A DNA stretch of 64,000 bases from Harmonia axyridis. Its lineage: Eukaryota > Arthropoda > Insecta > Coleoptera > Coccinellidae. Within the stretch, counting starts at the first letter, position 1; each line of letters begins with the position of its first letter. The DNA lies in the NCBI RefSeq assembly GCF_914767665.1, contig NC_059501.1, positions 82,124,798-82,188,797 on the forward strand, given 5' to 3'. The position numbers were made by a program, and so were the translations under genes. Shown here piece by piece: positions 22,482 to 32,812 of this stretch. The notes beneath the pieces were generated by a model, which did not search any database, was not told the origin of the DNA, and worked only from the letters and a program-made list of their open reading frames with translations.

Positions 22482-22983
22482 ACCCCAACACCAGCGATTA
22501 GCCAAATTCCCCCCCCCCCCCTCTTTTTTTAGCGGCATTACGCGTACTTCTGGCACTATTTCAATTTGGTCCTCCCCTCACTCCCCCTTCATAAATGTCC
22601 CCCCACCCCTCCCCGTGTGCCGCTCCAGCCGCCAAGAGTTCCGCAATCCGGGGCCAACTGCGGTCATATATCAGACCGGAAATAAAAGGGGACCGATTCC
22701 CGCCAAGACAGTGTTTTATTCCGGGTTGTTTTACGATGATTTGTCAACGTTTCGGCTGCATTTATCTGCATTTGTTCGCAAAATCGAACGTGTACGAAAC
22801 AGATTTTTCACATCGGCGAAATTTGCCAGATCGGGATCGTGATGTGTGTGTGCACGTATGGAGGGGGAATACAAAACTTTGATGTAGTTTTTTTTTTAGA
22901 GAGGGGGAGTATTCTTGCAGTGTTTGTAATATTTTAATGACAGTAAAGTTTATCGGGAGGGTTGCCGCGTTGAAGCAGAGTCA
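22482..22983. other. Non-coding, GC-richer block
   Basis: Contains a C-run and T-run at 22510-22530 and a GC-richer stretch to about 22860. The plus-strand frame 22465-22842 includes the end of the Harbinger-like element and a homopolymer and has no domain; I do not support it as coding. Confidence 0.4.
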
Positions 22984-23124
22984 CCTCTCTACGATGGTGT
23001 GAGAGGGTGTCTTAGGCAAAGATCGCTGTATTGCCTAACTGAAGACTCCACCAGCGATCTCGGGAGTAAACACGAATAATCATTGGGGAGAGCTTAAATT
23101 TGGCTCGAGAACGTCTCGCGAAAC
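22984..23124 (+). repeat. 145-bp hammerhead-carrying repeat, copy 2
   Basis: Second copy of the repeat at 5521-5668. Colinear shared words are CTCT..ACGATG, GTGTGAGAGGGTGT, CACCAGCGATC, CGGGA and the conserved end TTGGCTCGAGAACGTCTCGC. Its 5' and 3' flanks differ from those of copy 1, so it is an independent insertion. No open frame. A mariner fragment begins 38 bases downstream. Confidence 0.75.
23007..23073 (+). ncRNA. Hammerhead ribozyme, type III, copy 2 (G12 altered)
   Basis: Stem III pairs GTGT 23007-23010 with ACAC 23070-23073. The cleavage triplet is GTC with C17 at 23011. Stem I is a perfect 8-bp helix, TTAGGCAA 23012-23019 with TTGCCTAA 23031-23038. The core box CTGAAGA (23039-23045) differs from consensus only at position 7, the tolerant one. 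Stem II pairs CTCC 23046-23049 with GGAG 23063-23066. Loop I GATCGCTG (23021-23028) is exactly complementary to loop II CAGCGATC (23052-23059), a possible 8-bp kissing contact. The second core box reads TAAA instead of GAAA: G12, a catalytic base, is T at 23067, so this copy should be inactive or nearly so. Confidence 0.8.
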
Positions 23125-23161
23125 ATTTAATGATCTTGTCTAGTGGTTGAAGCTCATACTA

Positions 23162-23525
23162 AAGGGTTTTCCAATAAGATGTTTCGTTTTGAATGACCTG
23201 GTATCCTGACAACTAAACTGTCATCTTTGGATATTTTACTAATAAACTACGCCATCACTTGAAATGAACGAAGCATTGAAATTTTTGAAAGTCACTATAA
23301 AAAAGGTGAAATTTTTGCAGTCACATTTGGAAAACTCAAGCACTTTTGGGTCGTCCTGAAGCACCTTCGTGGACGGCAATAGTAAAGCTGATAAAAAAAA
23401 TTGGCAGTACGGACAAGTTGGTGATGTGGAGAATCTAAACCCTGTACGTCGCACTGAAACAACTGACAACAGCTGACGATTACTCTTCGATCTTGGAAAT
23501 TAGGCATTCCGAAAGCGTAACGTCG
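23162..23525 (+). pseudogene. Mariner-family element, 5' fragment
   Basis: Starts after TA at 23160-23161 with AAGGGTTTTCCAATAAGATG, a mariner-type terminus. It leads into broken transposase text FLKVTIKKVKF, PEAPSWTAIVKLIKKI and LNPVRRTETTDN, which matches the 11225-11700 fragment (PEAPSRLTAMKKLVSK, LNYVRRLKTTEN). Only the N-terminal DNA-binding region remains; there are several frameshifts. Confidence 0.65.
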
Positions 23526-23990
23526 AAATGAAGACTTAGGTCTTAAATATTTTAAAGTTCAGTTCACACAAGTTGACTACCATCAAGTCTTTGTCTAGGT
23601 GAATGAGAATGAGGAATCAATAAGAATTATATGATGTAATTACCATTGTTAATGGTTTTACATTTATCAAGATAGTCAAGGAACCATATACCATGCAAGT
23701 CCGACAATATGGATGGTAGCAATTGTTTGAGATATTGATAGCTTTGAACAGCTTTAACCGACCGATTTCCACTCAGCTGTCACTCTCTTTGATTCAGTAG
23801 AGCGGAGATGAATCTATCACTCAACCACTGTCACATACCGATGAGAAAATTTTGTTTATCCCTCTTGACCAGATTTCGGAATCGGCCATATTTTGTTGCC
23901 TTTTATCAGGGGTGAGCAAATGAGGAACTCATTTCGAGCAAAGCTTTCTTATGAGCAAATGATCACGCAAAATAGTGAATATACTGCTTT
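23526..23990. other. Non-coding, no recognised feature
   Basis: AT-rich sequence with no supported feature. Confidence 0.4.
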
Positions 23991-23992
23991 CG

Positions 23993-24225
23993 GAGTCACC
24001 TGGTGACGGAATGACTCGCCATCACTAGTCGACGGAAATTCTGCTTTGGACAAGAAACATGGAGAAGTGAGAAAGTAGCATTCTTGAAGTCATCCCAGAT
24101 ACTTGAGCTCACTAGAACTCAGAACTCTGGAACTGGAAAGCGACCTTCAGATCACGCTATGGTGAGGATAGCTCTAATGGGGACCACAAGAGGTCGAAGT
24201 GCAACGGAATCCCATTAATTAAATC
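23993..24225 (+). mobile_element. LINE 3' tail, copy 2
   Basis: Reads SHLVTE.LAITSRRKFCFGQE, RSEKVAFLKSSQILEL, and continues through GATCACGCTATGG..AG.ATAGCTCT into a 3' untranslated end shared with 12258-12662. It is the same LINE family, truncated to the last ~230 bp, with an in-frame stop and a short duplication (AGAACTCAGAACTC) that breaks the frame. Confidence 0.65.
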
Positions 24226-25950
24226 TTAAAACTGCATTCTGACATGTTCGACTGCACCGCTATCTAATGCAACTTCAATTTACTATCGCTGAAAACCATT
24301 TCGTCGACTTTTTTTGTTGTGTTCTGCGCTGTGTTCTTCTCTTAAAAAACAGAGTTTTGTCACTTCTGGAAACTCGTTTTTGAAACAACAAATATAGCAT
24401 CACTTAATATTCATACTTAGAACAAGACTTAACCCTTTGTTCCTCAATTTTGACACGCATCTTTTGAAGCTTGATATCAACGAGAATAAGTGATATGGCA
24501 CTGTTGCAATAATGTTGGTATAGCACTCATATAATACAAATTTTACCATTTCAATTTCCTGTGTTTGGAAGAAAATTCTCCACTACTCCATTCAAGTTAT
24601 ATTTCTATTTCAAATGCAAAAAACCTTCGAAGAAACGATTCCCATTGAGTAAACCCAAACTGAATAGTTTGACGTCAACCCTTTCATCCTACATATTGTA
24701 GAAACCTTTCTTGTTCTTCCCTTTTCACACCCGCCACTGCCCTAAGACGTCCGCCCTCGTTCCAACGTGTGAAGAGCCAGTCAGCCTGCCCTTAAACGAT
24801 AAAACTCCCTTGGCAGAGGCAAAATAACGGCGTCGAAAACGATGATTTATAATATATACCCTGACAAACATGTCCTTTTTACCCGGCCTCCCTTGATCCC
24901 CCTACCCTGCCTCCACTCGTGTGTAGCGGAGAGACTCCAACCCCCGTGAATATTCCTCTCACCTTTCGAGGATGATTTACAATGTTAGCTGCTGCCAGCT
25001 TGATATACTCAATTCAAATAGCTATCTTTCAAGTTCTTCCTCGCCCTCTGCTGCTTATCACTACGATCGTGAAAGATATGATACTTCATATTTTCGGATG
25101 TGTTGTAGAGAGGAGGATCTTTTTATACGTCTTAGTCCCGTGAGAGGTGAAGGGACGTGGGTGGAAGCTTTAGGTGGATTTGGTGGGGATGATGGAAAAT
25201 GTTGGATTGTTCATTTTTTATTATGTCGCCGTTGTAAGCCTTCAGTTTTACTTTTTCGGATTAGTAAAATAATACTTAAGTTCAGAAAGATAATAAAACA
25301 TGAACAATCACACCTTTTACGTCGAAAATTTTTGAATTGAATTTTCTCAAACGTTTTCCGTCAGAAGGATTAAACCTATATCCATACATTCGAAAGTAAA
25401 CTGCAACGACTTTGAAATACGCGCTATCACTTTTCAATTATCTTTCTTATGATTTGCATAGACCATTGCGGTCCGTAAGGAGATTAATGAAATGAGCATT
25501 TTACTCGATTCATTATGTGACTGATTTTTTTTTTATTTGGATAAAGTTTATTCAAAGTCACTTGGTCTATGCCAGGAATATTTCTTATATGTATACAAGG
25601 GTTTTTCAAATTCCCAGAAATGTATTAGGGAGCAGGAAATTCATTATCTTACCAGTCCTTTAGTATGTATCGATTTGGTCACTTTCATTGCTCGAATGAT
25701 ACAGGTGCTGAGGAGTAGCAATTTTGTCGATGTTATTGGGTAGAGTTGTGCTGCTCATCTTCCTCATCTCATCTGAATAACTGGTTTGGGAAGTTTAAGA
25801 AAATTTCAAATACCAACGAAGGATTCTGCAGTCATCCTGAAAATGAAGGAGGTTTTTAATAATATCGATATTGATGTTTGGCAAAATTCTGTAGCACACG
25901 TTGAAAAGTCTAAAGATGAATATTTTGAGATCTAATTCCTCCAATTACTT
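24226..25950. other. Non-coding, no recognised feature
   Basis: AT-rich with a GC-richer block at about 24700-25000. A 122-codon plus-strand frame at 24972-25340 has a serine-rich start and no domain; it has no relative elsewhere in the window. I regard it as unproven. Confidence 0.35.
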
Positions 25951-26960
25951 TTAAAGTGGGTCATCTTTTGGTTTTTTCCTTCTCCTGAAACTCTTGTAGG
26001 TTCATTTACTTTTTTTTTTTCACATGGAGGGAAATTCACCTTATGCGTGGACACCTAACAAATTTCGACAAGTGTAAAACACCTGTTGGCACCTGTTGGT
26101 TAGTGTGAGACTCACTTTTGCCTCAGTGCGGTCGACTCACCAAGGGTTTGGTACTCTACGGCGGAATGCCCGTCTTTGTGTAACTCTGTTGTACCCTAAG
26201 GAGTGTGGGATAGGGTAAACGCAATTCGTTTCTGGTGGTAGAGCCATTCAATAGGTAGCCTGAAAAGCGTGCGGTAACTACCCATCTCTCGTTCCATCAT
26301 TTCCCCCATATCTCTGATTACGGAACTCAAACCTGAGGTAGTTCCCCGCAGGCACTTTGTCATCAAGCCTCCTTCGAATTTAATCTTTCACAAGAAGACG
26401 GCTGTTGCACTGGTCTTGACCCAAGGGTCTTGCGATCTTTGCGAACTAGCACGACTAACGCATACCCTAAGTACTCACAGCACAGTATTCACCCTACTAT
26501 AAGAAGGGAGTTTTTTTTATTTAATGTTGGCATTTTCTTGCTTCCTACTCGGCCTTTTATGTTTCGTTCTGCTAGACCTGTCAATGATTTCTCCCTACCT
26601 TTATGGCCTGTGTCTGCTCGGTTCTATGCCTCTATCTCCTCTTTGGTGGACCAGCTCGCCTTGCTCTGCTTCTCTTCTCGTGTTACCCGTTCTGCTGGTA
26701 CCTATCGCTTGGTAGGGTAGAGATTAGAGCATGTTCTCAGGAGTGGGTGAGGTATTGGCAGGAATGTGGTGTTTGGGCGAACAAGGAATTGTTAAGGTAT
26801 GGGAAATGTAGCAGGCTAGCCACGCCAGATTTTTTGGTCAGTCTATCTACTTTACAGTAGGCAGTTACTACAACCTCTCCTACCACAACAAGGTGCTGAC
26901 CTCGGAAGAGAGGTTCATTTACCTATACCACAGAAATTTTCCGGGCTAACGAAAAGTTTG
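25951..26960. other. Compositionally distinct stretch, possibly an old retroelement
   Basis: From about 26040 to 26930 the sequence is less AT-rich than its neighbours and has few runs, unlike the flanking DNA. The minus strand contains broken text such as KIKFEGGLMTKCLRGTTSG, which is protein-like but not identifiable. Plus-strand frames (26430-26860) are hydrophobic and overlap in all frames, which suggests chance. No TIR, poly-A tail or known domain was found. Confidence 0.3.
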
Positions 26961-28082
26961 AGCTTCTTCTTTCTAGCAAATGAATTGGCCTCTTAATTTG
27001 TCTTAATTTCCGATCGACAGGAAATCCAGACTTTCTTTTTCATTGAGTTTACTTCGGTACCCCAATTCCTTCTCAAAATCGATGATATGACTTGGGCTGA
27101 ATGCTTTGATTGCAGCCTGACTAACAGAATGTATCGTTATATTACATTTCTCATAGTTCCTTACTTTCAGTCATCTTTCTATTGCAAATATCTCTGCTCA
27201 ACAATCGTCAAAGAACTGAGATAATCCCCACCAGACCCTACAACCTTCTTCAACATCCACCGCTACCGAATTCAACAGGAAGAAGCCAGGAATAAATCAG
27301 ACAACGCCCGTCTCAAACCAGGACTAGAAAGCGCGAAACTTCAACCGGCAAATCTCCATCTTTCGTCTCCCGAAATGAGAAATGGTTACGGACTGCAATC
27401 CTGAAACATTATTTCGGGCCTCTTTCAACTTTGGCCATTCCAGACGGAATATATACATAAATCAAAGCGGCCGCACCGAAAACATTAACATCCGCCACTT
27501 TTAAAAGCCGTTTTGTATGCATTTTTAAAATTCATCGGGTAATAACTCACCGAGGCGTCGCTGGTGGGAATCTGGAAATTTCTTTGCCTGCCAAGATACC
27601 GTTTTGAATTTCAGATTTGGCTGAATGACTTCGCGGATATCTTAATTAACGCTACGGGCCTCGAAACACCTGTGCCTTCCGATGTTGGCTATTAATAATG
27701 GGCTTGTTCGCCGGGAACCGAGGAGATTGGGGTAGTTTCTGGATTGATTCCCGTTGTTCCTTATGGTGGAGAATTATTTTTCGGCAGAACAAATTGGTTT
27801 TCGTTGGAGGAGGAGATTCGTTAGTGAGAATATGAGATTTTCTTCATGTTATATATTTTGCTGTTATGTTATATTTTGCTTATTTGATGAGTGTATTTTG
27901 ATTATGTAAATCCTTACAGATAATGAATGATACTGAGGAAGTCAAAGGAATAATGTATTAGGTATAAAGTCACTCGAACATCTTATTCAGTTTTTTATTA
28001 AATTTGGCCAATGACTGAAAAAAATAATATTTCTTTCTTCCACAAGAAAATGTTCTTGAATTCTTAAAAAAATGAATATTCA
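26961..28082. other. Non-coding, includes a GC-rich block
   Basis: A GC-richer unique block lies at about 27220-27780. No repeats, RNA genes or domain-bearing frames are seen. Confidence 0.35.
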
Positions 28083-28296
28083 ATGAAAAATGATGAATTT
28101 GAAGATCGATCCGGAGAAGAAATTATGAAAGATATCCATATAAATCCAGAAACGCGAAACACACATAAAGAAGCTATAATAGCAAAGCAAAATGTTAAAG
28201 ACAATGAACATGTACCTGAAGAAATTGGTTTGGATGAGATTGAAGAAGACGACATCGAATTGGGGAGAGAGCTGGTTCCAACCTGGATGACAAGTA
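28083..28296 (+). other. Short acidic open frame ended by a mariner insertion
   Basis: An open frame of about 71 codons starts at 28083 and runs, without a stop, into the left end of DD41D copy 2 at 28297. Its translation is strongly hydrophilic and acidic (EDRSGEEIMKDIHINPETRN, later IGLDEIEEDDIELG). The composition resembles acidic N-termini of proteins such as piggyBac transposases, but I cannot assign it. The insertion point creates GACAAGTAAAGG, which looks like a splice donor. Whether this was ever an exon is unknown; no continuation is visible beyond the transposon. Confidence 0.3.
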
Positions 28297-29233
28297 AAGG
28301 GTGTTTTTTTTAGAGGTATAGAACTTTAAATTGGAATAAAACAACGATGGATTATTCGATTGACATGAATTTTATTTATCCCTAAGATAATCTTCTGGCA
28401 TTACATTTTAAATATGATTTCTGGCATATGACCGCCACGGCTGGCTCGGATGTAGTCCAATCTGGACGTCCAATTTTCGATGCCTTTTTCCAACATTTGT
28501 GGCCGTATATCAGCAATAACACGGCGAATGTTGTCTTCGAAATGATCAAAGGTTTGTGGCTTATCCGCATAGACCAATGACATAGCCTCACAGAAAGTAG
28601 TGTAGCGGTGTTAAATCAGAAGATCTTGGAGGCCAATTCACAGTTCCAAAACGTGAAATTAGGCGGTCACCAAACGTGTTTTTCAATAAATCGATTGTGG
28701 CACGATCTGTGTGACATGTTGCGCCGTCTTGTTGAAACCACAGCTCCTGGACATCATGGTTGTTCAATTCAGGAATGAAAAAGTTAGTAATCATGGCTCT
28801 ATACCGATCACCATTAACTGTAACGTTCTGGCCATCATCGTTTTTGAAGAAGTACGGACCAATGATTCCACCAGCCCATAAAGCGCACCAAACAGTCAGT
28901 TTTTTTGGATGTAACGGTGTTTCGACATACACTTGAGGATTAGCTTCACTCCAAATGCGGCAGTTTTGTTTGTTGACGTAGCCATTCAACCAGAAGTGCG
29001 CTTCATTGCTAAACAAAATTCGCTTTTGAGAATCGGGAACAACGGCAATCTCATTTTGGGCCCATTCGACGAATCTACGCCTCACTTGATGATCGTTTGG
29101 CTAAATTTGATGAATTGCCAAACAAAACTGAATAAATGAAGTGAATAAATCACTTGACAGCTGTTAAATCGGTCGCCATCTTGAACAGTAATGCCAACTT
29201 AAAGTTATATACCTCGAAAAAAAAAACACCCGT
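28297..29233 (-). mobile_element. DD41D mariner, internally deleted, copy 2
   Basis: TA lies at 28295-28296 and 29234-29235, with the same terminal repeats as copies 1, 3 and 4 (AAGGGTGTTTTTTTTAGAGG and, reversed, ACGGGTG then a T-run). Length is 937 bp. Its internal deletion differs from that of the other three: the leader joins to ...QVRRRFVEWAQNE rather than to FSDEAHF, so it arose independently. Confidence 0.9.
28395..29100 (-). pseudogene. DD41D mariner transposase remnant, copy 2
   Basis: The longest catalytic frame in the window, about 165 codons from 29085 to 28588, reads RRRFVEWAQNEIAVVPDSQK, ILFSNEAHFWLNGY, HPKKLTVWCALWAGGIIGPY, ELWFQQDGATCHTDRATID, and WPPRSSDLTPLHYF. Position one of the catalytic triad is Asn instead of Asp (FSNEAHF) and position three is His instead of Asp (LTPLHYF). 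Forty-one residues lie between the second and third positions. After a frameshift the C-terminus continues as SLVYADKPQTFDHFEDNIRR to PEIIFKM. The DNA-binding domain is deleted, so no activity is expected. Confidence 0.85.
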
Positions 29234-29879
29234 TATATTAATTCTGATCATTATTTTTTGTGCCTACTCTTGTATGATTCTACTTTCCATTTATAGATAA
29301 TACGAATGATTGAAGCTCCCTATTTTTCAGATGATCCCTGAATGAAAGAAGAAAAAACAGCGTCAGCAAACTATGATAAAAGGTCTCCTTTATCTCGAAT
29401 GAATTGGCTATAGTGGGATATATTGGTCACATAAGACAGGACGATGTTCTTCCCTCTCCCAATATACTATATTGTATCCGTATGAAGCCTGCAATATCCC
29501 ATTTGGAACTTCGACAGATTATAGAGATTCGATTAGTGCTCCCCAAGGCAATTGGGCCTGCATAAGGGAAGCTGGGATCTTGTATAGGTTCGACTTAGCC
29601 GGCTCAGATCTAAATGAAAGATAAATGACAGTGGCATCGACTGTATCATTATCGAATCTTATACTTTTTCAGTACGAGAAACCGTTTTGATGATAGGAGT
29701 TTTGATGCAGTAGTCCTTTGAATTAATCTAAAAGAACCGATACGAATAGGATTTTTGAGAAGCAGTATGGAACGATTATCATTGTAAAGTGTTTTTGTTT
29801 TCGAAAATGCCGCAAATTTCAAAATAGTATATATTCTACAGCAAGTTGCAGAATGAGCTCTTATTCCAACATTATTTCC
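29234..29879. other. Non-coding, no recognised feature
   Basis: AT-rich sequence with no supported feature. Confidence 0.4.
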
Positions 29880-30733
29880 GAGGCTGCAACTTCTCCTGGA
29901 CGTAGGCTACGCCCTTGAAACTTCAGTATGTTTGAAAAACGTTTCATTTGAGGGGTCTCTGACGGAAAATTCAGGAGATATAACGGTGTTTGGAGGGAAT
30001 TTAAATTTTTTCCAAATTTCGAGTTCAAATTTCTCGAAACCGTGAGCTCTACGAAGAATTAGTTAGCGGTGTCAGAATTGACGATTTCTGCATTTCTGAT
30101 TAGCCGAATTTCGATCTCACCTGAAAAATTTTTTGTAAAAAAATTTTTGTAGAATTTTCCATATTCAACCCTTAGAAAATTGAAGAAAAAATAAAAGTTC
30201 CTTCATGGAAATGTTGTATAATTTTATTGTTTGATTCGAGTTTGTAGATCACGAAAATGCTGGCAGTTAGGCGATCAGTACATTATTTCAGAAATTATAG
30301 GTAAAAATCTGAAATTTTCAAGGAAAAAAATGATAATATTGCCGAGGCTACAACTTCTTCTATATGCAAGCTACGCTATTGAAACCTCAGTATGTGTCAG
30401 AACGTAACTCCATATTTTTTTTAGGTGTCTGACTGTCTGCGACCTATAATTCAGAAGATATAACGGTTTTTGGAGGAAATTCAATTTTTTCCAAATTTCG
30501 AGTTGAAATTTCCTCAAAACCGTGAGCTCGACGAAGAATTGGTTAGCAGTGCCAGAATTGACGATCTCTGATTAGCCGAATTTCGATCTCACCTGAAAGA
30601 TATTTCGTCCAAAAATTTTCGTAAAATTTTCCCCCAGAAAATTTAAAAATATATAAAATTCCTTCACTGGAATATTGTATCATTTCATTGATTGATTCGA
30701 CTATGAATAGTACATTATTTCAGAAATTATGAT
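29880..30733. repeat. Two tandem units of a ~460-bp repeat
   Basis: Unit 1 (29880-30343) and unit 2 (30344-~30733) share, in order, GAGGCT.CAACTTCT, GCTACGC..TTGAAAC.TCAGTATGT, CAG.AGATATAACGGT, TTTTTTCCAAATTTCGAGTT, AACCGTGAGCTC.ACGAAGAA, ATTAGCCGAATTTCGATCTC and TACATTATTTCAGAAATTAT. They are diverged with small indels. Two more relatives lie at 32223-32812. No coding capacity; satellite-like or a decayed non-autonomous element. Confidence 0.8.
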
Positions 30734-32222
30734 CACTTGCACTCTCCTAGTATGAGTTTCCGAATATTTTTTTCAATTTACCATAGAAATACATATTTTT
30801 CTGATTCTCAATGGAAGAATGTGCATTTTTCTCAGCATAATTCATAGAATGAGTGAATTCTGTCATTTTATTTCTGTTGGTGATAGAAATAGCGTTCTTA
30901 TTCGAAGAAAAGCAGTCTTTTTTCAGTTTTCAAACTTCGAGCAAAAGAAATTGATATTCTCCAAAACTATTAACTATAGGAATACTGCTCCACAAGAAGA
31001 TATCACACCTTCACTCCTAATATACAATTTCTGCATCATCAGGGCCTATTTTGAAATTCAACTCAACTTTCCTCTTGAAATGCCAAAATGCAGGTCGACC
31101 AGTACTATGATTTGATAAAGTATAATTCAACTTGGAAAGCACACTGCCTATAACCATGTAGAACAGGGGGTTTTTTTATTTTAATTCATATATTGTTGAT
31201 TGTTGTTATTATCAATTGTATTGAAAAAGAAATTCTTGAAATCGAGCTCTTTAAATATTCATAAAAAATACATAAACTCAAAAATAACTTCGAGGAATGC
31301 TGCTCTGTAATGAGCTCTGAAACAAATATCAATAAAGCATAGTGTAATAGTTTTAGGTATATATCAGAATCGACATGTGAATAGGCCTCGAGATAGACTT
31401 GAAAAAGGCATATTGTAATACTGAGTTAAGGTAAAAAAAAACGAATGCTGCAATTTTACACCCAACGCCCACATAAACGCAAACACATAAGACGCACCCC
31501 CATATCATTATACGTAGAAATAAACATATCCATTGAATCCGAAATTGAATTTGCCAGCCAACGTTAGTAGAACGTTTTCCATGCGTTTACTACAGGCTGC
31601 ACCTTCTCCAACGAAGAAAAGACGATAAAACAGATGAGAAATAACCAAAAGCGTTCGCAATTCCTCCATTCCAACGCACCCTTTCATATCAACTTCACAC
31701 CTAAATAGATTCCCTGAGGAAGCCACGTGAAGTATAGACCATATTGGTGATGTTAGAATGGTTCTTTTGGCGGGAAATCCATATTCGAAATTAATTCAAA
31801 ATAAATTTTTTTGAGAGTTGAAGATAAAATAGTAAGTAAAAAATTAATAACAAACATAGACATCAAATAAACAATAATGGATACTCAGCATCAGTGACCA
31901 TCAATAAAAAACTACAATTTTTTGGCCAATTACATTTATTTCAATTCAATATGGGAACCTTCTTCACGACACTAGAAATATACATACATAATTCGAAGTT
32001 AATAAGTATAAAAACAAGAAAACAAACTGAGAAAACTGAATATCCATGTAGGCAATGGAAAATTATATCATACACGATGTTTGGAAAGTCATTATGCACT
32101 AATGGAAGAGAACTGAAGCTGATTGTGATCCCCAAAAACGCCTTAAAAAGTCATATCTTCATTTTATCTCAATCGAATACACATTTTTGAAATGAACTAA
32201 CTGAACTTAGTCGAACGAAATT
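30734..32222. other. Non-coding, AT-rich, between repeat units
   Basis: Unique AT-rich sequence separating the two pairs of ~460-bp repeat units. The frame at 30819-31115 has no domain. Nothing else supported. Confidence 0.4.
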
Positions 32223-32812
32223 TGCCGAAGCATCCAAAAGCGGTCAATAGATTGACGTACATAATTTTAATAAAACGTTTTTATTTGAGGGATCTGAAAC
32301 TAATATTTTAGGAGATAAAACGATTCTCGTGAAAAAATTGAATTTTCACTGATTTTTCCAAAATTTCGAGTTCAGTTTCTCTTAAACTGTTCTACGAAAA
32401 ATCGGTGAATGGTGTGGAATTTGACGATCTCCAATTATGCAAATTCCATTCTCACCCAAAAATTTTTATGTCCTTAAAAAATCGAAAAAAGTAAAAGTTC
32501 TTTCATGGAGAGTTGATACCTTTCCTTCAAACGATATAATTACATAGTTGGGCAATATGAACATTATTTTAGAAATTATTTATAATATACTGAAATTTAA
32601 AAAAAAAATTAGATAATTTTTCTGGAGACTGCCTTTTTCTCTGGATTCAATATACGGACCGAAAACTTCATCATGTTTCAGATCACAACTCTTTATTCGA
32701 AAAACGTTTCTATTTGAGAGGTCTGTAACTAATATTTTAGGAGATAAAACGATTCTCGTGAAGAAATTCAATTTTTTCTGATTTTTCCAAAATTTCGAAT
32801 TAAGTTGTGGAT
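32223..32812. repeat. Two further diverged ~400-460-bp repeat units
   Basis: Unit 3 (~32223-32618) and the partial unit 4 (~32619-32812) share with each other TTATTTGAG.G.TCTG, AACTAATATTTTAGGAGATA and AAACGATTCTCGTGAA. They share with units 1-2 the phrases TTTTTCCAAAATTTCGA, TGACGATCTC and TTC.TTCATGGA. They are more alike to each other than to units 1-2. Confidence 0.7.

Noticed and set aside
22465..22842. 125-codon plus-strand frame
   Set aside because: It begins in the Harbinger-like terminal repeat, crosses a C-run and T-run, and has no domain.
24972..25340. 122-codon frame as a host exon
   Set aside because: No recognisable domain, low-complexity serine start and no splice evidence; left as unproven.
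26430..26860. Hydrophobic frames as a membrane protein
   Set aside because: Open in several frames at once, with Leu- and Ser-rich text from pyrimidine-rich DNA; no start context or relative.
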